Assembly: GCF_047511655.1 (NCBI RefSeq)
Contig: NC_133397.1
Location: 127,804,308-127,868,307 of the forward strand
Direction: 5' to 3'
Length of the DNA stretch: 64,000 nt
Source of the DNA: Castor canadensis
Lineage: Eukaryota > Chordata > Mammalia > Rodentia > Castoridae
Position 1 is the first letter of the stretch. The number at the start of each line of letters is the position of its first letter. The notes beneath the pieces were generated by a model that was not told the DNA's origin, ran no database searches, and was given only the letters and a program-made list of their open reading frames with translations. A program made the translations under genes and the position numbers. Shown here one piece after another: positions 56,067-64,000 of the stretch.

Positions 56067-56327
56067 CTGTGAGTTCATTTTAAAATATGGTATAAGGAAG
56101 GTTCCACTTCATTCTTCTGCATGTGGATACCCAGTTTTCCCAAGGTCATTTGTTGAAGAGACTGTCCTCTCTCATATGTCATTTGGGGATCTGGTTTACC
56201 TCTGGTCTCTATTCTGTTCCAAAGGTCTGGCATTCGTCATTTTTACCAGTACCACCTTCTTAGTTATTGTAGCTTTATAGCATGACAGGTGTTGTCTTTC
56301 TGAGCCTCAAAAGACAGACTGTTGTGG

Positions 56328-56522
56328 GGCACAGTGGCTCATTCCTGAAATCCTAGCTACTCGGAGGCAGAGATGAGGAGGATCATGGTTCAAAGACCCT
56401 ATCTCAAAAATACCCATTACAAATAGAAAGGGATGGTGGAGTGGTTCAAGTGATAGAGCACCTGCCTTGCAAGCATGCATCCCTGAGTTCAAATCCCACT
56501 ACCACCAAAAAAAAAAAAAAAA
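56328..56522 (+). mobile_element. Composite SINE
   Basis: cacagtggctcattcctgaa, gcagagatgaggaggatcat, tggagtggttcaagtgatag, cctgagttcaaatcccacta, then about 17 A's: a fairly young copy. Confidence 0.92.
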
Positions 56523-56719
56523 ATCTGGTCCTCCCGTGTTACCTCCTCTCTCTGCCAGCACTTCTGCTTGGAAAGTAGTCGTGTCTGCAGTCGGTTCAGT
56601 CATGGGAGGGCAGTTTCCGCCAGAAAGGCAGCTCTTTGGAGTCAGTGTTCCCTTCTTCACGGCTCCTGCTAGCAAGGCAGACAAGACGTGGCTGGCGGAT
56701 GCCCGGAGCACCTCCTCCT

Positions 56720-56800
56720 CCCACCCCGAGATGAACCTGCTCAAGTCACTGGGCCTCAGCTGTCTCCTCGTTCCTCGGGTGAAGCAACCCTGCCAGCGTC
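56720..56800 (+). mobile_element. Possible MIR fragment
   Basis: ctgctcaagtcactgggcct and cagctgtctcctcgttcctc match the MIR core. Confidence 0.4.
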
Positions 56801-58206
56801 TCTGTCCCAACGGAGAGGGAAGGCGAAGCCACAAGAACGTCCAAAGCCTGGAGCACCTGCCACAACCTTCAGGAATTTTGTAGCCCCACCTGCTTAGGAA
56901 ACTGACTGAAGTAAACTCGTCCACACCGCTTCGATCCCTGTCCTTTTCAGGGATCCGTTTCTCCACATGTGTAGGGATGAGACTCAAGGGGACCGACCAT
57001 CGCCATCCTATTCACTTTGCTCTCTGACTTCGGCTCGTCACTCACCGATTTCCTCCTTCCCCTCCTCTCTGCACCCCCCATGCCAACAGGACTCTGTGCT
57101 TGTCCCTCTTAGGGGCATGGGTGGGGACTGGGGACAAAAAGGACACCCAGTCTATAACTCCTAAGGGCTTTGGCGGGGGAAGCGAAGGAAGCAGACTCAC
57201 AACGGGAACTGATTTCCTGGAGCAGTGGGCGAGCGGTCAGGTCTCCCTCCACCCCAGATTAGAAAATGAAGGTCCCCTGGGCTAGGGGAGCAGAGCACAG
57301 AGTGCAGTGGATTCTGACCAAGTGTCCAGGTGTCCTTTGTCTTAGCATGGAGAAGGGAAGAACTCTTCCATCACTTGCCCTAGGGCACCGGTGTGCCCAG
57401 GACTCAGGAGGTTCCAGATATGGGGGCTCAAACAGTCCTGGTCACCCACCAGTAGCATATCCAAGCAGACAGGACCGGAGGTGGCTTTGTAAATGATTCT
57501 TACATCTCAAGCAGGGTTAGAGGAGCCATGAAGACAACAACACGGTTGTCTCAAGGGTGACCTGGGAACGACCTGAAATCTCATGTGATCGCATAGGGTG
57601 ACAGGCCAAGGAGAGTAGATAACACTGTTCTGCCAGTCCCCAGAAAAAATTAGGTCATAAATTAGGCCGAGTGACATGATACGGTGTTGCCTGCCCTTAT
57701 GAGTTTGTGGCCAAGATTCACACCCGTGTGGAAACCCAGCAAAGAGGAGACTCGGGGGCTGGTGGCTTAGAGCATGGTGGCACCCCAGCGTGCAGCAGAA
57801 CACGTCACTGCCTGCCACCAACACAGCTTCTATCGCCAACCACCGAGACTCACACCTCCTCCCATTTTTCCTTATTATGGATGCCTCCTGTGGCCCCTGG
57901 CTAACAACCACTTCCTGCCCCCAGTCTCAGTGTCCAGGTCAGAGGCACCCGGGGGACAAAAGCTGAGAACCGCTCCCCACCAGTGCCTTGCTTGGACGGC
58001 GTGGAAGGGAGGGACGGGTGTGGGCTTCCCATGTGCAGTGGGCAGCGACAATATGTGCTCCAGACAAAGAGAAGTGACCTGAAGAAACCCGCTCTCCATC
58101 ACTGGGAAGATTAGATTTGCGGTAGGAGCTACTTAATTGTTTAATTTCGTTTCCTACAGTAAATGAATTTGGGAAATGCTGACATCAATCTGTAATCTTT
58201 ATGGCT

Positions 58207-58277
58207 CTCTTCTCCCTCTCCTTCCCTTGCTCTCCTTCTTCCCTCCCTTCCTTCCTCCCTCTCTCCTCCTCCTCATC

Positions 58278-58308
<31 letters not shown>
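58207..58308. repeat. CT-rich tract ending in (CT)n
   Basis: Pyrimidine run including about 13 CT units, at the tail end of the antisense SINE that follows. Confidence 0.9.
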
Positions 58309-58309
<1 letters not shown>

Positions 58310-58313
<4 letters not shown>

Positions 58314-58620
58314 AATGGAGGTTGAACTCGGGCCTCCCTCTTGCTAGGCAGGTGCTCCACCACCTGAACCACACCGCACCCCATCCTGTGTTGTTTATTT
58401 CTAAGGTAAGGTCTTGCTTTATGCCCAGGCTGGCCCAGATGGTAGCCTATTCATGCTCCCCTTGTAGCTCAGGTGACAGGCATGAGCCACCACACCCAGT
58501 CATTGGTTGAAATGGGGTTTCGTATGAAATTTTTGCTCGGGCCTGCCTAGCACCATCACCCTCTTGATCTCTACCTCCTGAGTAGATAAGGTTACAACCA
58601 CGAGCCACCGTGCCCGCCTT
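58310..58620 (-). mobile_element. Composite SINE cluster, antisense
   Basis: ggaggttgaactcgggcctc, cttgctaggcaggtgctcca, gtcttgctttatgcccaggc, aggcatgagccaccacaccc, then a second B1-like piece (tctctacctcctgagtagat, acgagccaccgtgcccgcc). Confidence 0.85.
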
Positions 58621-59554
58621 ACCATCTTAGTTCCTAAGTCCTTGGGGTAACGTGGGCATTTGGGCTGATATCCTTCTCAACATCCTCCCTTGCCCTACCT
58701 GTGACTATAGACAGTGGCCTGGCCCTGTCTCAGGCACAGATAAGCAGGGCGCCTGCCACAGATGCTAACCCGGAGAGGAAAAGGACCCCGGAGGTGTTCG
58801 TTCTGGGGTTGCAGATCCCACAGTCAAACACTTCATCAGAGCACAGTGTCCTCATGTGCCAAGGAAACTGGGTTTTGCTGTCTCTGAAGACAGATTTTGT
58901 ACATCAAAGTTAAGAACACGCGTGGTCCCCCTCCATGTATCTCCAGTGTACTAGAACATGTCATGATGGAAGGTACACAGGACGTACAGGTTTGCTTCAT
59001 ACTCGACATGGAGGTCACATTTGGAAAGGAAGTCCCACAGCCAGGAAATGGTGGTCCCTTAGGTCAGGTGACCTTCCAGACCGGTGTTCTTGGACACGGT
59101 CACAGTTGCCCTCGCTAGGGAGTGTCACTGCTGGCAACCGCTGAAAACGGGATGAGGAGAGAGAAGATGAGGCTAGATGCAGAAGTGAGAGGCGAGAGAC
59201 CACCATCTGAGACCTGGTGTACTGGGAAGGCGGGGGGCTGTTGGCTCAGTCTTCAGCCACAGTCATCCCCTGACCCCGGTCACAGGTTTGGATCTGAGTG
59301 CTGGACTCTCCCTCATGACCTTCAGTGGCAGGGAAGGGACTCAACTCCCCAGCACGTGGTTCTGGCTGGGGTGGGGGTGGGAAGAAAAGGCATCTTTGGG
59401 ATAGAAGTTCCCGATGGGTGACAATGTACCCCTAGTTAAGCAGGCTTAACGAATAACCTCATGAACTCATCACTAGTCCAAGTGTCACAGATACACCAGG
59501 AGCACGCACACTGCAGGATGGGTTAGTACTGATTAACAACTGTGAACAACTTTC

Positions 59555-59660
59555 GTTTATTCAGGAAATCCTTCCCCATGCCAGGCACAAAACTGGGAGC
59601 TTTGTAAACTTCTCTCCTTAATTATTTATCATAACCCTGGGAAACTGGCAGTTTTATACC
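59555..59660 (-). mobile_element. Possible MIR SINE
   Basis: Reverse MIR-like text: catgccaggcacaaaactgg, ataaccctgggaaactggca. Confidence 0.4.
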
Positions 59661-60942
59661 GAGCCTGTCTGGCACATGGACTTCTGGTATTTGGTGAATG
59701 AGTCAATAAAGCCACCAGACTCCCTCACCGCAGGAATCTGAGGTTCATGGAGCAGAGCTAAGATGCACACACCAAGCTGTAATGGTTACGCATGTCAGAT
59801 CATTCTTTCAACTGCTGAGGAGGTACGGATTAAGAATTTTGCTTTTTATGAGGGGCAACAACTCTCACAGTAAATGGGGGAGCCATGGCTCAAACCCAGA
59901 CTGTCTGCCTCAGAATCTACCCCACTGCTGGGAAGATAGATACACAGACCACAGCCAAAGAGGGGAAGGAGTGAAGAAGAGACCTCTCTTAGACGTGGAT
60001 GGCTGTCTACTGGAAGAAAGGAAGGAATAGAACAGGAGAGGCTTGGAGCTGGAAACTGGGAGTTTGGTAGCAATAATTAAAAGGTTGATGCCAACCTTGC
60101 TAGGACTCAAACCCTTCTGCCCCTGTGGGCATAGGCCTGACTTCTGTGTTGTCCATGGGACAGTGTGCGGGGAGATCTACTTGTTCTACTCAAGACACAC
60201 CATGTAGTGTGACACACTTGTCTAACCTCAATGTCAAAGTGACGCTCAGAGGGCAAGAAAGAAGATGCAGAACAAAGAAGAGGGGGTCAGAAAGAGCTCT
60301 GCTACCATGTAACCCCCGGAGAAGCAGTCAGATTCTGCTCTGTACCCCAGATTCTGCTCTGACGGGAGGGAGCCCCTAATGTTTGAAGGTCTGGGGTTCT
60401 GGGCGTCCTGCCTGCAGAAGGATTGCTCTGTGAACTAGTGAAAACCCAGGTTTGAGTCCTGCCACAGGGTGACCTTGATTTCTCTGAAACTGCCTTTGGG
60501 GTGACACCTCTTGCTTGTTCCCAGGGGAGGAGGCTCCCTTAGGGCCTGGGTGAGTATGGAGGGAGGAGCAAAGCCCAGACTGGCTCAGCCCCTTCCTCAC
60601 TCTCCTGTGGGATCACCTGTCATGGAAGCCGTGGCATCTGCACTCCAGCTTCCACCTTGTTGGAGAGGCTCATGAGAGGGTGGCTTGGTCCTTCTGGCTT
60701 AGGGGCAAGCCATGAACAAGCTACTTGCTGCTTCTGTGACACATTTTCCTTGGTATGCAAAGTGTCATTTTTAATCTTCCTCTGCTCGACTCTTGTGTCT
60801 CTCTTGTTCTGAACTTGGACAAGAAGAGCAAAGACTCATTGGGCCTTCAAATTCTCAACAGTCAGCTCCATCCTTTTCCTCTAACTTAAGACAGATTACT
60901 GTGTAACGCTCAGAACCTGGGAGTTACCTGTTACAAGGTAGG

Positions 60943-61233
60943 CCAGGCATGGTGTCACATCTATACGCCTAGCTACTCGGGAGACAGAGCTTGGAAGGAT
61001 CATGGTTCAGACAGCCTGGGTGAAAAGTTAGTGAGACCCCACCTCAATCAATAAACTGGATGTGGTGGTTCATGCCTGTTGTCTCAGCTATGGGGGAAGC
61101 CCATAAGTAAGAGGATCGTGGCCCAGGCTGGCCTACCTGAAAAATAACTAGAACAAAAGAGGGCTAGGAGTGTGGCTCAGGCACAAGGCCCTAAGTTCAA
61201 ACCCCAGTGCCACAAAAAAATAAATACACAAAT
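60943..61233 (+). mobile_element. Composite SINE with an internal second B1-like unit
   Basis: ggccaggcatggtgtcacat, acgcctagctactcgggaga, then gatgtggtggttcatgcctg, gcccaggctggcctacctga, then an ID-like end gctaggagtgtggctcaggc and aagttcaaaccccagtgcca plus A-tail. Confidence 0.85.
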
Positions 61234-63337
61234 AAAATGACTATAATAGTCCCCCCTGCCAGGGTGACTGAGAGGGAAGCTCCAGGTAGTTAGCATTCAT
61301 TGCTGATTTAATGCCCTGCACAGATAAATAGCCGTCCACCACAGAGGAAGGAGAGAACTTCACACCAGTCACCGTTGCCTCCCAGGAGACTTTCCTGATC
61401 ATTCCACTGCCCTCTGGCACATTCTCTCCCTTTCCCATGGAAAAGTCTGCATTTATTCAGTGAGGTTTCATGGCCTCTCCCGGAAGGGAGGAGGCCTTTG
61501 AGTTGAAGGACTTCAGAGTCCCGTCCAAAGCAGCAGCTGCTCCCTGGCCTTGCCACAAAGCCTGAGGGGCACTGGGGCCACTTGAGGAAGAGGGCTGTGG
61601 GGACCTTGCTCTTCCTGCATGCCCGCAGCACGTGGGAGCTCGGCTCAGAGAGGCTGCTCCTGGGACAGCCACACAAACCCACGGTCAGTCGTAAGCTTGC
61701 ACCTTGGAGCCATGCTCAGGAAGCAGGAGGGTGGCGTTTGTGTTCTCCCAGACAGTCTGGGGCCCCTGACACAAGGTGCCTTAAAACCTGTCTATCTGTA
61801 GCATTTGCCACGAAACAGCTGGGTGTGGGATTATCCTTGCCTATAAATGAGCCTTAATGCAAACTATCATGTTGACACACGTGTGAGCCTCCTTCTAAAA
61901 CACGCGTGCACCAGGCATCTCTCTGGAGCTCTCCCATCAGCTGGCCACCTCAGAATAGCTCGACGCCAGCTGGCCCGAGAGGCAGGATGCAGAAGCACCT
62001 TTGTCATAGAGAGAACAGCTGTCTGGAGGCTCTGTGACCAGCTTACCTATTATGGCAACATCAAGGACTGAAAGAACTTTCTCTTCTTGAGAAGCTATCC
62101 ATCACTTTCATAACGTAGTTCCAGAAATTTCACAGTATTCATTACTTCTCCTCCCCTTGGGACACACATGCTGCACTGGGGACAGAAGAGTCACTGGAGA
62201 TCTGCCCGATGGCTTGGGATGAACCAAAACCTGACACGGCAAAGTCACCGGGCCCTGCTGCTATTGATGCATGAGGAGAAAGAGAGGCATTGAAAGCGAG
62301 CTGACTGCAGGTTCAGGGAAAGAGGAGCTTTGAGCTTTTCCAATGTCAAGTTGGCCACAAAGGCTTAGAAGACAGACCGACATTGTATTCGCTGAAAAAA
62401 AGAGCTGGCAGGCAGGGCAGGTTGGAAGGGAGAGTGAGGCGGGGAGGGAGAGATGTGTGGATTTTCCAGGAAATGGCAAGTGTTTCTCTGTGTGTGACAC
62501 CACAAGACTTATCCAGGCTTTAAGAGCAGCATGTTTGTTTGTGAGGAAGACAGGGAGTCACTGCATTTCCACATCGATGGCAAGAGGTGACTAGTAGCCC
62601 ACATCTAGATGGATGCCAGAGGAAAGAGGTGGCACGCCCTCTGGGCACATCATGTGCACCTGTCAGCCTGTTCTCTCCACTAAGTCCTAGGCATGGTCAT
62701 CCTGTGTTACTGCCCACAAAGCCACTGTCCCACTGCTGAGAATGACCCAGGGGCCTGGCCTTTCCCTCAAATCTCATTGCCAGGTATGTGTTTTACTGGC
62801 AGAATCACTCCAAGTGGTACAGACAGACAGATGGATCCTCTTTGTCCCCTCGTAGGTGACTCTAGGAGACTCTGGAGCCTCAGGAGCAGAGAAATGAAAA
62901 CCATCGTTGTGATTCCAGGGTGACCCTCTCATGTTGCATCCGGACAGGAAGACAAACAGCTCAAACCCTCCCTCATCTCCCCACCCCCCGCACCTTCCCA
63001 CAGATGGGGCAGGTGGGCTCTGTATGCCCCAGCTCTGGGCTATGTCCCCCACAAGGGCCAGAAAGCTTCATGGGGACCTTGGAGGTTACTTCACACAGCC
63101 CCTCAACCTGCAGAAGCTCACTAAAGTTGAGTGACTCGCCCAAGTTACACAAAGAAGGAAGAGGCCACTACACCTGACTAAGGCGTTATCTGCCTCTAAG
63201 CACCTCCAGGGAAACCCCATAGAAATGGTGGTTCTCAAACTTTTTGACATTAGCCCATAGCTCACTTTCTACCTACTCCCGATTCCACTGGAAAAAGAAG
63301 AAAGGACTGGAAAGGAAGCTGATGCTTAAAGTGATTG

Positions 63338-63372
63338 TGTGTGTGTGTGTGTGCGTGTGTGCGCGTGTGTGA
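63338..63372. repeat. (TG)n/(GC-TG) microsatellite
   Basis: gtgtgtgtgtgtgtgtgcgt and continuation. Confidence 0.9.
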
Positions 63373-64000
63373 ATTAACCAAGAACCACTCAACAGAAGTG
63401 TCATGGCGCCAAGGCAAGGATGACTCTACCAAAGGGTTCTCATCCCAATCTGGAAAATCCCAACTCTCTGCTGTGTCCATCCCCAGACCTGCAGGGTGGT
63501 CAGCACTGCCTTGACAGCTAGATGTTTTGACAGAACAGTGAACCTGAGTTCTCAGGAAGCTAAGTAATGCACCAGCTTGGTTCAAAAAGAGCACATTTCA
63601 GTAAACTTCCATAGCACATGATCTCCTCCATTGATTGGTAAGTACCCCTCACTGTACACAAACATGAAAATCTGTGGAAGACTGCTATTTGTCTATACAA
63701 AATGGAAAAAACAAAGAGTTTTTGGACCTCTCAGATCAGTTTTAAGATTTGGAGGAACACTGATCTAAAACCACTGTCACAACTGGGACAGACGCAGCGT
63801 GGCATTTCTAGGAGGAACTGTGTGTGAACACCTTAAGAGACAAAAAGGGGAGGACCTCTGGCTGACTGAATGGGGACTTCACAGGCAGGTCCCTTGAAGG
63901 AGTTGGGAAAAGGCAGGGTAGCTGCAAGTGCTGCAGGACCAAATATTCTCTGAGATGAGCCCAGATTCCCTCATGCCTGTGTAACCGACGTGACAGAGGA

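Larger units (their letters stand above)
54910..56285 (-). mobile_element. Old LINE-1 (3' half of ORF2 / 3' region), antisense, split by two SINEs
   Basis: Reverse-complement L1 text is recognisable on the + strand: gcaactggcttattt, the stretch near tgtctatttttgtacg, and tgcatgtggatacccagttt. It is degenerate, with no open frame. A B1 at 55421-55540 and a composite SINE at 55868-56066 are nested in it. Confidence 0.8.
44602..64000 (-). other. Presumed SLC44A3 intronic or unresolved region without recognised exons
   Basis: SLC44A3 must continue to the right of 44601 because the exon there starts mid-protein. No further exon was identified by eye here. The stretch is rich in L1, composite SINEs, MIR and simple repeats. 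Small exons could have been missed. Confidence 0.55.

Noticed and set aside
56499-56987. 162-codon minus-strand open frame
   Set aside because: It runs into the poly-A tail of a composite SINE (poly-F at its C-terminus) and has no recognisable domain.
1-64000. CRISPR arrays, operons, prophage or bacterial insertion sequences
   Set aside because: The window is vertebrate nuclear DNA with spliced genes and SINE/LINE repeats. No regularly spaced direct repeats of CRISPR type were seen.

Overview
This is a mammalian nuclear DNA window, almost certainly from a rodent. It has split genes with GT-AG introns, a CpG-island promoter, and dense short retroposons. B1 (7SL-derived) and ID/tRNA-like SINEs occur alone and fused as composite B1+ID elements. 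The ID-like half carries the phrases 'tggctcaagtggtagag' and 'gagttcaaaccccagt'. From memory this SINE flavour resembles beaver (Castor, Castorimorpha), but the species is an inference.

Two protein-coding genes are supported. CNN3 (calponin-3, acidic calponin) is complete on the + strand. Its CpG-island promoter lies at about 15.4-16.7 kb and its coding sequence runs from 16115 to 38587 in seven exons joined by canonical introns, giving exactly 329 codons plus stop. Intron 1 is 17.9 kb and the other five are 164-1386 bp. SLC44A3 (choline transporter-like protein 3) lies on the - strand, tail-to-tail with CNN3. Its last three coding exons (44601-44464, 42195-41959, 41031-40927) are clear and give the C-terminal 159 residues and the stop. 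No earlier SLC44A3 exon could be recognised between 44.6 and 64 kb. The two 3' ends are only about 1.2-1.3 kb apart, matching the SLC44A3-CNN3 order known from human 1p21.3.

Layout: 1-15.3 kb is intergenic sequence upstream of CNN3, filled with MaLR-type LTR remnants, MIR, a Tigger/MER2-like DNA transposon, old L1, B1/ID SINEs and pyrimidine or CA tracts. 15.4-39.3 kb is CNN3. 39.3-40.5 kb is the convergent intergenic gap. 40.5-44.6 kb is the SLC44A3 3' end. 44.6-64 kb is presumed SLC44A3 intron or unresolved sequence, with a 5'-truncated L1 bounded by an 18-bp target-site duplication (49.7-51.7 kb), an older antisense L1 split by two SINEs, MIR and many composite SINEs.

The genes do not form a pathway: CNN3 is an actin-binding cytoskeletal protein and SLC44A3 a multi-pass membrane protein. 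No new biological system was found. The most notable unexplained structures are an inverted duplication of about 160 bp (about 700-bp spacer) in the penultimate SLC44A3 intron, a 39-bp L1 micro-insertion with a 10-bp duplication inside a SINE at 48.1 kb, and a head-to-head pair of composite SINEs at 45.5-46.0 kb.
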